Source: Halorubellus sp. JP-L1
GTDB lineage: Archaea > Halobacteriota > Halobacteria > Halobacteriales > Natrialbaceae
Assembly (NCBI RefSeq): GCF_011440375.1
Contig: NZ_JAAOIR010000001.1
Location: 1 to 64,000, forward strand
Length of the DNA: 64,000 nt
Direction of reading: 5' to 3'
Under the pieces are notes generated by a model. That model ran no database searches. It saw only the letters and a list, made by a program, of their open reading frames with translations, and had not been told where the DNA came from. Positions 26,997-35,512 of this stretch are shown here, piece after piece (the stretch's first letter is position 1; every line of letters begins with the position of its first letter). Both the position numbers and the translations under genes were made by a program.

Positions 26997-28745
26997 CTAT
27001 CCACGGCGAATCACCTCCGCAGCGCTCTCGACGTCGTCGACGTCGAGGTCGTCCTCGTCGAGGCCCTCCCCGTGCGGGCGCTCGCTCCCGAGCGTGGTCT
27101 CTGCGTCGTCCCGATCGTCCTCGAGCTCGGCGCGGTCACTATTGTCCGCGGCTACGATCGCTGGCCGGTCAGTATTGTCCGCGTCGTCGACGTCGTCGCC
27201 ACGATCGTCGTCGACGTCGTCGTCCTCAAGGCCGGGCGTGCCCTCGAGGCCGATGCTCGGGATGGGGATGCGAGCAACGACGACGCGCTCGCTGCGGCCG
27301 AGGTCCTCCATCCAGACGACGCGCTCGCCGTCGACGACCTCGGTGCCGTCGAACGCGAGCGCCTCGCTCGGGCTCTCCAGGCGCTCGACGACCTCGCCGT
27401 TCGTGAGGTCGATGTAGCCGTCGCCGGGGTCGGAGACGTAGAGGCGGTCCTTGTCGTTGCGCTGCCAGCGGTTCCAGACGCCCCGATCGTACTGGAGGCC
27501 GTCCTCGGCGTCGTCGCCACGATCGTCGTCGGCGTCGTCGGGCTCGCCGAGCTCGAGGACGAGCTTCCGGTCCTCGCTCTCGGTACCGGCCTTCACGTCC
27601 GTCCAGGCGTACGGGCTAAACTCGCTCTGGTCGTACATGATGGCTCGACCGACCTTTCGGTCTGACATGATGTCGGCGTACATCGGTACCGTCGAGAACC
27701 CCTGCGGGATGGAGCGAGCCTGCCCGCTGCGCGGGTTCGGTGTGCCGTCCGGCATATCGATACGGACGTCGAACTCCTCGCGCGGCATCCAGTGCGCTTT
27801 GTTCTCGCGGTGGATGACGCCGAACCAGCTCGCTCGGGCGCGCCGGGAGTCGTCGAACGCCTCGCACCACACCACCATCTTGCGGTACGATCGGTGTGCG
27901 TCCTGCTCGGTGTCTGACCGAAACAGGTGATGGAACTCGTCGTAGATGACGCTCGTCCAGTCGCGGTTGGTGACCTCGTCGACGCGAGCGAGCCAGTAGG
28001 CGACCCACCAGTGCGTGAGGGGCGTGCCGCCCTCGTCGCCCATCGCGTGCCACTCGGGCGTGAACGGGAGCGTCTCGCCGGTCCTCGAGGACGCGGCGGT
28101 GAGCTCCTCGCACCCGGAGAAGGACGGGTCGGGGTAGACGACGTTGAACGTGCCGTTCGGGTGGCGCTGGATGGCCTCGGCACACTCGAGGACGTCGTCG
28201 TAGTAGCGGACGTCGCGGACGAGGTCGGCGATGTCGTCGACGTCCTCGGGCTCGCGCCCGGTGGCGTCGTAGACCCACGAGGCGTCCACAGAGGCGTTCG
28301 CGGGGAGCCAGAGCGTGACGTAGTCGCGGACGGGAAGCCACTCGCTGCGGTGCGGTGAGGCCGCCCAGACGACGGTCTCGTCGTTCTCGTCCATGAGGCG
28401 GATGCCCCAGTTGAGGTTGTCCGTCGACTTGCCGCAGCCCTTCTCGCCGACCTTGAGCCAGTTGGTTCCACCGCTCGACGTCCACTCGTCGGCGGGTTTC
28501 TCGTGGATGAGGGTGTCGGGGTAGACCTCGTGGTCGTGGGCGTCGGGGTCGAATGCGGGGATACCGAAGCGCATGCGCATCTCGTAGGCATCGGTCCACC
28601 ACTCGGGCGCGTCGTCGACGTCCTCGTCCTCGAGGATGCGACGGCCCTGGCGGGTGCCCTCGCCCCAGTCGTAGTCGTCGGGCGGGCTCCACTCGGCGCT
28701 GCCGTTCGTGTCGGTCGTGGTCGTGTTGGTGTCGTGAGTGCTCAT
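26997..28745 (-). CDS. P-loop ATPase of the late operon (FtsK/HerA/Zot-like group)
   Basis: 582 residues, soluble. Walker A GEKGCGKST is at about 101-109, Walker B SVIYDEFHHLF (hhhhDE) at about 270-280, followed by a sensor-like region FGVIHRENKAHWMPREEFD (about 315). The N-terminus and last 150 residues are acidic and low-complexity, including a duplicated ADNTDRP/ADNSDRA segment. It is the only energy-providing enzyme in the late operon. By order and company it may drive genome loading or extrusion through the membrane, as Zot-like pI or A32-type ATPases do in other viruses; the exact clade cannot be fixed by eye. It begins 1 nt after the stop of the 273-residue protein gene. Confidence 0.85.
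   Translation of the reverse strand: MSTHDTNTTTTDTNGSAEWSPPDDYDWGEGTRQGRRILEDEDVDDAPEWWTDAYEMRMRFGIPAFDPDAHDHEVYPDTLIHEKPADEWTSSGGTNWLKVGEKGCGKSTDNLNWGIRLMDENDETVVWAASPHRSEWLPVRDYVTLWLPANASVDASWVYDATGREPEDVDDIADLVRDVRYYDDVLECAEAIQRHPNGTFNVVYPDPSFSGCEELTAASSRTGETLPFTPEWHAMGDEGGTPLTHWWVAYWLARVDEVTNRDWTSVIYDEFHHLFRSDTEQDAHRSYRKMVVWCEAFDDSRRARASWFGVIHRENKAHWMPREEFDVRIDMPDGTPNPRSGQARSIPQGFSTVPMYADIMSDRKVGRAIMYDQSEFSPYAWTDVKAGTESEDRKLVLELGEPDDADDDRGDDAEDGLQYDRGVWNRWQRNDKDRLYVSDPGDGYIDLTNGEVVERLESPSEALAFDGTEVVDGERVVWMEDLGRSERVVVARIPIPSIGLEGTPGLEDDDVDDDRGDDVDDADNTDRPAIVAADNSDRAELEDDRDDAETTLGSERPHGEGLDEDDLDVDDVESAAEVIRRG
27131..27180 (-). repeat. two copies of the GGACAATAsTGACC motif inside the ATPase gene
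   Basis: Minus-strand GGACAATAGTGACCGCG (27131-27147) and GGACAATACTGACC (27167-27180), 33 bp apart. They encode the ADNSDRA and ADNTDRP peptides. The first is a perfect 17-bp inverted copy of 22235-22251. Confidence 0.7.
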
Positions 28746-28746
28746 G

Positions 28747-29568
28747 TTAGCCTTGTGCGAAGGTGAGGCCGTCTTTGGATTGCTGGGCCAGCTCGCCGGC
28801 GCTCATGCGCTTGATGCCGCGGACGAACGCGGGCAGCAAGGTGTGGACCGCGAACCGCTCGCGGTAGCGCCGGGCGTGGGATTCGTCGTCGACGTCGACG
28901 TCCAGGAGGAACTGGCGGGCGACCTCGTCGCGGCCGACCTGCGCGGGGAGCTCCTCGTCGACGGCGCCGTTCGTGGCGGCGTTGAGCTCGTGGAGCCAGT
29001 CCATGAGGGCGCGGTCATCGTCGAAGCCACCCCAGAGCCGGGCGAGCGCGCGATGCTGGCGGTCGTCGGCCTGCTGGAAGCCGGGGCGCATCGCGACGTG
29101 GTCCTGGCCGCTCGGGTCGATGTCGGCCGGGTTGACGTCGGTCTCGTCGCCGTCCTGGGTTTCGATATACTCGCCGCTGCGGCGCCGGAGGTCGTTGTAC
29201 GCGCGATGCGAGGCGGGGAGGACGAGGTTGCGCTCGAGGCGGTCGCGGTAGTCGCGGGCGGCGTCGGCGCCGAGGAGCTCGCTGGAGTCGTCGACGAACG
29301 TACGGCGCTCGGGGCCGGTGACGAGCGCCGTGATAAGGACGCGGTCGCGAGCGAGGTCAACGGGACTCCAGGCGTCGGCGAGATAGCCGAGCGTGCGGAC
29401 GGTGGCGCGCTGATACCAATCGATGGCGGCGCGCCGATCGGGGAAGCCGTCGCGAAGGCCGTACTCGACGCGGTCGTCGTCACCCTCCAGGAGGACGCGC
29501 TGGTCGTGCAGGAGCGTGAGGAGCGCCGGTCGCGTCGGCGCCTCGTCGGCGTGGATGGCCTCAGGCAT
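28747..29568 (-). CDS. late-operon soluble protein, unknown function
   Basis: 273 residues, no membrane segment or signal peptide. Mainly alpha-helical and highly charged (WYQRATVRTLGYLADAWSPVDLARDRVLITAL; RDYRDRLERNLVLPASHRAYNDLRRRSGEYI). No catalytic motif is recognised. It lies directly before the ATPase gene (1-nt gap) and overlaps the preceding small membrane protein gene by 8 nt, so it probably works with the ATPase, for instance as an adaptor or internal protein. It is the only sizeable soluble non-enzymatic product of the operon, hence also the one candidate for a capsid or matrix-like protein, without direct support. Confidence 0.78.
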   Translation of the reverse strand: MPEAIHADEAPTRPALLTLLHDQRVLLEGDDDRVEYGLRDGFPDRRAAIDWYQRATVRTLGYLADAWSPVDLARDRVLITALVTGPERRTFVDDSSELLGADAARDYRDRLERNLVLPASHRAYNDLRRRSGEYIETQDGDETDVNPADIDPSGQDHVAMRPGFQQADDRQHRALARLWGGFDDDRALMDWLHELNAATNGAVDEELPAQVGRDEVARQFLLDVDVDDESHARRYRERFAVHTLLPAFVRGIKRMSAGELAQQSKDGLTFAQG

Positions 29569-29788
29569 GGTTGGCCTCCTGAGCGTTCTCGATTGCGACG
29601 ACCTGGACGAGGGTGACGACGCCGGCCCACGCCGGAACCATCACGATCCAGGCGCCGATGCTCCCCCCAAACGTGACGTGGACGAGCGCGATGAACGCGA
29701 ATCCGAGGAGCGAAATGACGACGTAGGTGCCGGCGAAGACGGCGGTGAACGCGAGGACGTCGTCGACCAGTGACTCGCCCTCAGTCAT
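29561..29788 (-). CDS. small two-helix membrane protein
   Basis: 75 residues from the ATG giving MTEGESLVDDVLAF. Two hydrophobic helices (about 10-37 and 42-65) joined by a Gly turn (FGGSIGAW). It overlaps both neighbours by 8 nt, as is common in this operon. Function unknown. Confidence 0.72.
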   Translation of the reverse strand: MTEGESLVDDVLAFTAVFAGTYVVISLLGFAFIALVHVTFGGSIGAWIVMVPAWAGVVTLVQVVAIENAQEANHA

Positions 29789-29879
29789 CGTCGTTCCCCT
29801 CACTCTTTCTGGCCGCATACCACGCAGCAGCGACCGAGGTACCGAGACCCATCCCGGATACGAGGATAACATCAGTCAT
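29781..29879 (-). CDS. 32-residue single-helix membrane peptide
   Basis: A tiny gene that fills the space between the 592-residue membrane protein and the two-helix protein. It starts with ATG at 29879 and overlaps the upstream stop by 8 nt and the downstream start by 8 nt. The product begins MTDVILVSGMGLGTSVAAA, a single hydrophobic helix, and ends in a charged KSEGNDDD tail. Exact fit into the overlapping chain supports it; its size means chance cannot be excluded. Confidence 0.5.
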   Translation of the reverse strand: MTDVILVSGMGLGTSVAAAWYAARKSEGNDDD

Positions 29880-31650
29880 CGGCGACCACCAAGTCCTCGT
29901 CGTCGGGGTCGGGTGACTGTCGACGGCGCTGGCGCTCGCGTTCGTCCTCGCGAGCGCGGTCGCTCTGTTCGTCGACGTCGGTGCTGGTGTCGTCCTCGAG
30001 GCCGAGGTCGCCCTCGTTCATGCGCTCGGTAACGGTCTTGTCACGGCGCGAGGCGAGCGCCCGTGCCTCGAGGGCGGTCGTGCTCTGCTCGCGCCACGCG
30101 ATCTCCTCGAGCGCCTCGATCGTTTTCGCGTCGTCGTAGGTCGTCCGTCCCTCGGCGACGGCTGCGCGGGCGTTGAGCTGGTGGTACGGCGCCGGCTCGA
30201 AGTTGACGCTCCCGGTGTCGACGCGGATGGCGAGCACGAGGAACGTCGCGAGCGCGGCGAGAGACGCCGCGCTGAAGAGCCCGAAGTACGCGCGGGTCGC
30301 GTAGAACGCCACCGTTGGGAGCGCGACGAGCGAGGCGATGCGGCCCCAGTTGATGCGGGCGGCGCTCTTGGCCCACTCGGGGCGGTCCTCGAGGCTTTCG
30401 AGCTCGTCGTCGTCGAGCTCGCTACTGAGCGCGAGGTCGAACCCGAGCGACGGCGCCGTATAGTGAACGGCCTCGTCCTCGAGCGGGTCGGCGACAAACT
30501 CGACGTCGCTGGCGTCGCCCTGGTTCTCCAGTCGCGTCTGGAGCTCGTCGACCGAGAGCGTGGGTGCGGTGCCTCGCCAGCGCGCGATGAACGGGAGGAT
30601 GCCGGGCTTGACGGGCATGAGGTCGCCGTCGTCGGTCTCGACGAACTCCAACCGATCCGTCTCGGTATAGGTGACGTGCTTGGCGTCCTCGCCGGTGGGG
30701 CTCTGGGCGTCGCCGAGCTCGTCCCGGCGGAACAGCGCGCGCTTTGTCTCGCCGCCGCCGACCTCGAGGTAGGCGACGAACGCGACCGCGGCGATCGTGA
30801 GCCCGGAAATGATGGGGAGCGTCGTGAGCACGACCGCGAGGTCGTACCACGCGGTCCAGGCGACGCCGATGATGCCGACGATGGCGATGAACCCCCAGCC
30901 GCCGAGGCCGAGGCCGGGGCCGCGTCCGGCCTGTTTGAGCATACTGTGGCCCTGCTTGAACCCGGCGAGCGTGCCGAGGATGCCCGGCCCAATGACGTTC
31001 CAGAAAAGGAACATGGAGAGGCCGCCCCAGGTACTGAAACCGATGCTCTGGGTGGTCGGGATGCTCCGGTGGGTGAACGTCCATCGCGCGCCCTCGAGGG
31101 GGTCGCCGTCGCCGTTCTCGAGCCACATGGTGACCTCTTTCGAGTCGTCGTAGTGGCTCTGGAGCGAGACGTTCGTCGTCGCGTAGCCGCTCTGGAGGTC
31201 GATCTCCTTGCGCTCGGTCGTCTGGTTCGCGACGACGGTCTCGCGGCGCGTGGTGTTGCCGTCCTGGACGGTGACGCGCTCGGTGTCGTAGTAGACGACG
31301 ACGAGCTCGGCGTCCATGTCGTCGACGTCACCGAAGCGCCCGGAGTAGACGGTGAGCTCGTCGGTCTTCACGGTCGACCCGGACTCGAGGTACTTCCATC
31401 CCGGCACCATCGGGTTCGGCTCGGAGTGCCGGACGGAGACGAATCCCCAGGAGAATTGGCGTGCGGAGTCGGGAGCGCCCGCGGGCTTGACGCCGCCCTG
31501 GCGGAGCTCCTCGAGGCTGTAGTCGGCGGTGTCGTTCGACGTGGTGCTCGCGCCGGCGCCGGCGCCGGCGCCGTCGACGGCGACGACGGCGATGGTGGCG
31601 CTGGCGACGAGCATGAGCACGCCGAGCGCGATGAACGTTCGATTAGTCAT
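29872..31650 (-). CDS. late-operon multi-pass membrane protein with N-terminal ectodomain
   Basis: 592 residues from the ATG giving MTNRTFIALGVLML. A signal-anchor helix (5-28) precedes a Thr/Asn-rich outer domain with N-glycosylation sequons (about 35-200). Hydrophobic helices follow at about 213-235, 255-278 and 285-305. A cytoplasmic domain (about 310-430) has no recognised fold, then two more helices (about 440-490) and a long charged tail (REDERERQRRRQS). A protein with an outer domain, membrane helices and large inner domain may connect spike and ATPase. Second-largest membrane product of the operon. Confidence 0.82.
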   Translation of the reverse strand: MTNRTFIALGVLMLVASATIAVVAVDGAGAGAGASTTSNDTADYSLEELRQGGVKPAGAPDSARQFSWGFVSVRHSEPNPMVPGWKYLESGSTVKTDELTVYSGRFGDVDDMDAELVVVYYDTERVTVQDGNTTRRETVVANQTTERKEIDLQSGYATTNVSLQSHYDDSKEVTMWLENGDGDPLEGARWTFTHRSIPTTQSIGFSTWGGLSMFLFWNVIGPGILGTLAGFKQGHSMLKQAGRGPGLGLGGWGFIAIVGIIGVAWTAWYDLAVVLTTLPIISGLTIAAVAFVAYLEVGGGETKRALFRRDELGDAQSPTGEDAKHVTYTETDRLEFVETDDGDLMPVKPGILPFIARWRGTAPTLSVDELQTRLENQGDASDVEFVADPLEDEAVHYTAPSLGFDLALSSELDDDELESLEDRPEWAKSAARINWGRIASLVALPTVAFYATRAYFGLFSAASLAALATFLVLAIRVDTGSVNFEPAPYHQLNARAAVAEGRTTYDDAKTIEALEEIAWREQSTTALEARALASRRDKTVTERMNEGDLGLEDDTSTDVDEQSDRAREDERERQRRRQSPDPDDEDLVVADD

Positions 31651-31655
31651 GTCTG

Positions 31656-31964
31656 TTAGGGGTTCCTCCACTTGCCGACGCCCCACGCGCCCACGAGCAC
31701 GACGAGCATCGCGGAGACGCGCCAGCCCCAGTCGGCGGTGAGGAGGTCGGGGCCGACGAGGAGCGCCGCGACGCCGGCGGCCAGCGCCACCAGCGCGGGG
31801 CCACTCGCGCGGAACAGGAACCAGTCACCGCCGACGTCGACGCTCGGGTCGTCGTCGTCCTCGGGCATCATGAAGCGGACGAACGTCCGCCACGCGAGCC
31901 AGAGGATGATGGCCGCAGCGACGGCGTACCGGGCGACGGGTGGGATTGCACCGAGGTCAGGCAT
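31656..31964 (-). CDS. small membrane protein
   Basis: 102 residues from ATG (MPDLGAIPPVARYAV). Three hydrophobic helices (about 8-28, 50-68 and 75-95), separated by an acidic loop MPEDDDDPSVDVGGD. It starts inside the end of the preceding gene (8-nt overlap) and ends 5 nt before the 592-residue protein. No known motif. Confidence 0.75.
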   Translation of the reverse strand: MPDLGAIPPVARYAVAAAIILWLAWRTFVRFMMPEDDDDPSVDVGGDWFLFRASGPALVALAAGVAALLVGPDLLTADWGWRVSAMLVVLVGAWGVGKWRNP

Positions 31965-32328
31965 TACGCCAGACCACCCCGACGATGACGGCGACGAGCG
32001 CGAGGATGGCGAAGCCGTTCGCGTCGAGGCCGAGGTCGCCCGTGAGCGCGGCGTAGCCGAGCCCGATCGTGGCGAGGTCGACGGCGATGAGCGGGCCCTC
32101 GGCGAGGGTGGACGCGCCTTGCTCGAGGACGATGAAGGCGAGGCCGGCGACCGTGAGGACGAAGACGCGGGTGACGGAGAGCACGCCGGCGGTGACCGCC
32201 TGGATGCGGTCGCCGACGCGCTCGGCGGTGCGGTCGGGGCTTTCGCCCGAGCGTCGATCGAGCCAGGCACCGATGATGGCGTAGCCGAGGACGACGATTA
32301 TCAGGCCGGCGACGATGCGCACGATCAC
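31957..32328 (-). CDS. small membrane protein
   Basis: 123 residues from GTG (MIVRIVAGLIIVVLGY). Four hydrophobic segments (about 3-22, 45-68, 75-95 and 105-120), with an Arg/Glu-rich loop after the first. The GTG overlaps the stop of a 21-residue ORF (GTGA), which supports this start over internal ones. It resembles the other multi-helix late proteins in composition but not obviously in sequence. Confidence 0.75.
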   Translation of the reverse strand: MIVRIVAGLIIVVLGYAIIGAWLDRRSGESPDRTAERVGDRIQAVTAGVLSVTRVFVLTVAGLAFIVLEQGASTLAEGPLIAVDLATIGLGYAALTGDLGLDANGFAILALVAVIVGVVWRNA

Positions 32329-32390
32329 GTGCGACCACCGCCGCCGGCGTGCGATTCGTTCGTATCGTGGATGTGTCTGTCATGTTTCAT
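32325..32390 (-). CDS. 21-residue His-rich micro-protein
   Basis: ATG at 32390 to TGA at 32325. The start overlaps the upstream stop as ATGA and the stop overlaps the downstream start as GTGA, so it exactly bridges two genes that would otherwise be 58 nt apart. The product has four His in its first 14 residues (MKHDRHIHDTNESH) and a Gly-rich end. The perfect double overlap is the main support; it could act only as a translational relay. Confidence 0.48.
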   Translation of the reverse strand: MKHDRHIHDTNESHAGGGGRT

Positions 32391-32686
32391 AGGAATCGGT
32401 CTTCGAGGGAGTGCCAGACCGGCATGAGGCGCCGAATCAGGTAGAGCACCGCGAGCACCATCGCGATCTGCTGGACCGGGACGTTCGCGAGCCACGCGAC
32501 CTCGCCGACGAAGTAGCTCTCGGCGATGCCGGCGGCGCCGGCGAGCGCGCCGACGTGCTGCCACCCGACGGTGAGGAGCGCGTTGAGGGGGTCGATGAAC
32601 CCCCAGACCCACGCGAGGCCGGCGGTGACGGTGGTGAACGGGTGCGTGACGGCGCGAGCGAGCCGGGAGTCGGTGTCTTCGGTCAT
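32387..32686 (-). CDS. small two-helix membrane protein
   Basis: 99 residues. Hydrophobic segments at about 18-55 and 68-88 with Trp-rich boundaries (GLAWVWGFIDPL). Its ATG overlaps the upstream stop (ATGA) and its stop overlaps the His-rich micro-ORF start. Unknown function; likely part of the particle membrane. Confidence 0.75.
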   Translation of the reverse strand: MTEDTDSRLARAVTHPFTTVTAGLAWVWGFIDPLNALLTVGWQHVGALAGAAGIAESYFVGEVAWLANVPVQQIAMVLAVLYLIRRLMPVWHSLEDRFL

Positions 32687-33129
32687 GGGTTGATTCCTCC
32701 GATCGCGGTGAGGAGCGCCTCGAGGGCGCGCTTCAGGACGACGCCGAGGAGCGCGAGCTCGAGCGCGATGAGGCCAGCGACGATCGGCGCGGCGAACGGG
32801 CCGGTGGCGTCGACGAGCCCCAACAGAACTTGGTTGTTGAGGTCGACGAGCTGGCGATGCGCCGCGAGCACGACGTCGCCGAGCTCGCCGCCGCCGTCAC
32901 CGATCGCACGGTACGCGGTGGCGAGTGCGGTCGTGGCGCTCTCGACGAACCCGGCGGTGGTGCGCGCCATGATGATAGCGACGGCCGCGAGGAGCGTGCC
33001 GACGACCTGCCCGAGCCGGCCGACCGGGTTCGTGCCGAAGAACTTCGCGAGCGCGATGAGCTCGCCGACGTAGGCCTCGAGGACGCGGAGCCGCGAGAGC
33101 GTGCCGTCGTCGTCGCCGCTACTGGACAA
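32683..33129 (-). CDS. small membrane protein
   Basis: 148 residues. An acidic N-terminus, then hydrophobic helices at about 40-62 and 112-135, with a central amphipathic helix (GELGDVVLAAHRQLVDLNNQVLLGL). Overlaps the upstream gene by 11 nt and the downstream start by 4 nt. No motif recognised. Confidence 0.75.
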   Translation of the reverse strand: MSSSGDDDGTLSRLRVLEAYVGELIALAKFFGTNPVGRLGQVVGTLLAAVAIIMARTTAGFVESATTALATAYRAIGDGGGELGDVVLAAHRQLVDLNNQVLLGLVDATGPFAAPIVAGLIALELALLGVVLKRALEALLTAIGGINP

Positions 33130-33541
33130 GGCGAGTCACCCCCCAGGCGACCGCGTAGCCGAGGACGAGCACGACGGCGACCGCGAGGACGAACCCCCAG
33201 AAGCCGTCGAAGATACCAGAGTTGGCGGTCTGTCGGAAGGCCTGCGCGAGTGCGTCGCCGACGCCGCCGACGCGGCGCACGCCGTCGCTGGCGTGGCCGG
33301 AGAGCTGGCTGGCGACGGGAGCGCCCTCGAGGATGCGGGTGACGAGCGTGGTGCCGGCTCGGGTGAGCCAGTTGAACGCGCCGATCGGGAGCGCAAAGTT
33401 GGCCTCCAGGACGTCGGCGACGCCGGAGGTCACCGCGAGGGTCACGGCGCCCACGGTGGCCGCAGCGAGCTTCCCGAGCTGAAGGAACGGGAAGCTGTCG
33501 CTGGTATACTGACTGTGCTTGTCGAACCAGTCAGGCGCCAC
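33119..33541 (-). CDS. small membrane protein
   Basis: 140 residues. N-terminal soluble part (MAPDWFDKHSQYTSDSFPF), a hydrophobic helix at about 25-48 and a strong C-terminal helix at about 112-138 (FVLAVAVVLVLGYAVAWGV). The similar start and size of the gene at 33634 (MATDWIAQYERIK) hints at distant duplication. Overlaps both neighbours by 11 nt. Confidence 0.75.
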   Translation of the reverse strand: MAPDWFDKHSQYTSDSFPFLQLGKLAAATVGAVTLAVTSGVADVLEANFALPIGAFNWLTRAGTTLVTRILEGAPVASQLSGHASDGVRRVGGVGDALAQAFRQTANSGIFDGFWGFVLAVAVVLVLGYAVAWGVTRLVQ

Positions 33542-33629
33542 GCGCGGTCACCTCGAGGCGATCGTCGTAGGTGGCCCTCCAGGAGCCGAGCGCGGTCGCG
33601 AGTGCGTTGCGTCGGCTGGGTCGGGCCAT
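33531..33629 (-). CDS. 32-residue basic peptide
   Basis: ATG at 33629, 4 nt after the stop of the 143-residue protein; stop at 33531 overlapping the next start by 11 nt. The product is Arg-rich (MARPSRRNALATALGSW) and soluble, unlike its membrane neighbours. It fills an otherwise empty 92-nt gap in an operon with almost no gaps. A small DNA- or membrane-binding role is possible. Confidence 0.48.
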   Translation of the reverse strand: MARPSRRNALATALGSWRATYDDRLEVTARGA

Positions 33630-33633
33630 CGGT

Positions 33634-34065
33634 CTAACTGTCCGAGTCCTCCTCGGTGCCGATGAGCGGGAAGTCGGTGAAGCTGAACGGGATGGTGTCG
33701 CCCGTGGAGTCCTCGCTCAGGTAGCGCGCGACGAGGTACCCACCGGCGAGGATGACGGCGATGGAGGCGGGGAAGCCGAGCACCCAGAAGGCGTCGACGC
33801 CGTCGGCGCTGGCGCCGGCGCCGGCGCCGAGGATGTTCCCGACGCCGCCGAGGAGCTCGCCGATGACGTCGTTGCTGATGCCACCGATGAGCGCGGTCGT
33901 CGGCTCGATGAAGAACGACGTCACGGCTTCGATGATGTTCGCGGTCTGGAGCCCGAACGCGATGATGGGGAGCAACAGCACGCGCTGGATGACGGCCGAT
34001 GGGCCACCGTCTCCGCCGACGGCCGTCTTGATGCGCTCGTACTGGGCAATCCAGTCGGTAGCCAT
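33634..34065 (-). CDS. small membrane protein
   Basis: 143 residues from ATG (MATDWIAQYERIK); the open frame extends 120 nt upstream into the 480-residue protein gene but that is not needed. Three hydrophobic segments (about 24-50, 62-85 and 92-115) include a Gly/Ala-rich stretch (LGGVGNILGAGAGA). Ends with an acidic tail. Lies 4 nt from the next gene upstream. Confidence 0.76.
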   Translation of the reverse strand: MATDWIAQYERIKTAVGGDGGPSAVIQRVLLLPIIAFGLQTANIIEAVTSFFIEPTTALIGGISNDVIGELLGGVGNILGAGAGASADGVDAFWVLGFPASIAVILAGGYLVARYLSEDSTGDTIPFSFTDFPLIGTEEDSDS

Positions 34066-34069
34066 CGGT

Positions 34070-35512
34070 CTACCCTCCGAACTTCTTGCGGATGCCGGCG
34101 ATCCCGAGGATGGACGCGATGGCGCCGGGGAGCCCGAAGATGGTGTCCCAGATGCCGCCGCTCTCCTGTGCCATCGGGCCGCCACCGCCGGGCGACGACG
34201 CGATCGCCTGGAGCTCGCTGTCGGTGAGCTTCATCTGATACTTGATGACGACGTTCTGGCCGGGCTGGAGGGTGTCGTCGACGGTGACGTTCGTGCCCTC
34301 GTTGCCGTAGGCGCCGGTCTTGTCGGTCCAGCTGGAGATGTCCGAGAAGTTGGTGTCTCCCGTGCCCTCGGCGTACTCGACGGACATGAGGCGGTCGCTC
34401 GTAACCGTCTGGGTGTCCGTGAGGTTCGCGTTCGCGTAGCCGAGGTCGTAGGCGTCGGGCAGACTCAGGCGGTAGTAGACCGTGGACGTACCCGCGTACG
34501 CGGGGTACTGGTCGCTCTGGGAGACGTTGACCTTCTCGTCGGCCGTGGAGAGGTCGCTCGCGCGGAACTGCATGGCGACGCGGAGGTCGTTGATGGTGGC
34601 GCCCTGGAGGGCGCTGCCGACGGAGTCGACGGCCTCGAGCTCGAGGTCGCCGCCGGTCTTGGTCTCGTGGATGGTGGTGGTCTCGAGCTCGTCGTCGCCG
34701 TCGGTGTCGGCGAGCTTGTCGCCGAACGACCACTGGCTCATCTTCTCGAGGTTGAGGCCGGCGACCTCGAGGGTGGCGTCGCCGTCGACGACCTCGACGG
34801 TGACGCTCTCGACGTCGTCGAAGTTGCCGTCGCCGGAGCCGTCGGTGTCCATCTTGCCGAGCTGGCGCTGGTAGATGAGGCCCTCGCCGGTGGCGTTCCC
34901 GATGAGGTCCTCGCCGCTGGCGCGGTCGGGGTCGACGACGGCGGACTTGACGTCGCCGTCGGCGTCGGTGACGTTGACGTAGACGGTGGCGGCGGAGTCG
35001 ACGCTCTCGACGTCGAGGACGAGCTGGAGCATCCGCTTGTTCTCGTCGCTCGTCACGGTGAAGTTGTTGAACGTCGAGGATGCGGAGTCGCCGCTCGTCA
35101 TCGTCCCGCTCGTCGAGAAGCGGACGGCGTCGACGCCGGGCGCGGTCTCGACGTCCGAGCTCGTAAGGCCGGAGTCGGCCCACTCGCCGGCGTCGATCGC
35201 GGAGACGTCACTCTTGTCGTGCGGGAAGGCGTCCCGATCGGAGAAGTTGACGTCGGTCGCGGTGTACCGGTAGGGGTTGTCGTACGAGGCGTTCACGCTC
35301 GCGTTGAGCGATTTGGTCTCGCCGTTGTCGCCCTCGTAGTCGGTGGGGGCGTCGCCGACGTCGTGCGCGCTCTTGGTGACCCACGTGGACGTCTCGGGGT
35401 TGGGCGCGACGTCGGACTCGTGGTTGACGACGAGCTCGCTGGCGGCGACGGCGCCGGCGCTGCCGACGACGAGGACAGCGAGGAACGCGGCGAGGAAGCG
35501 ACGCCCCCTCAT
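34070..35512 (-). CDS. secreted, C-terminally anchored surface protein
   Basis: 480 residues. Signal peptide (residues 2-24, RFLAAFLAVLVVGSAGAVAA), a Thr/Ser/Asp-rich beta ectodomain with many NxS/T sequons (about 40-440), then a Gly/Pro linker (SSPGGGGPMAQESGG) and a C-terminal hydrophobic helix (TIFGLPGAIASILGIAG) with a basic end RKKFGG. Size and layout match spike proteins of haloarchaeal pleomorphic viruses (around 500 residues with a C-terminal anchor), though I cannot show homology by eye. It may be the main spike and the 1355-residue protein a second one. The start overlaps the preceding stop (ATGA). Confidence 0.82.
   Translation of the reverse strand: MRGRRFLAAFLAVLVVGSAGAVAASELVVNHESDVAPNPETSTWVTKSAHDVGDAPTDYEGDNGETKSLNASVNASYDNPYRYTATDVNFSDRDAFPHDKSDVSAIDAGEWADSGLTSSDVETAPGVDAVRFSTSGTMTSGDSASSTFNNFTVTSDENKRMLQLVLDVESVDSAATVYVNVTDADGDVKSAVVDPDRASGEDLIGNATGEGLIYQRQLGKMDTDGSGDGNFDDVESVTVEVVDGDATLEVAGLNLEKMSQWSFGDKLADTDGDDELETTTIHETKTGGDLELEAVDSVGSALQGATINDLRVAMQFRASDLSTADEKVNVSQSDQYPAYAGTSTVYYRLSLPDAYDLGYANANLTDTQTVTSDRLMSVEYAEGTGDTNFSDISSWTDKTGAYGNEGTNVTVDDTLQPGQNVVIKYQMKLTDSELQAIASSPGGGGPMAQESGGIWDTIFGLPGAIASILGIAGIRKKFGG

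Noticed and set aside
26672-27004. 110-codon Arg-rich ORF in the gap of the late operon
   Set aside because: Very basic, Pro/Gly/Ala/Arg-only composition unlike every neighbour, no ribosome-binding site and it overlaps the surface-protein start. Read as noncoding.
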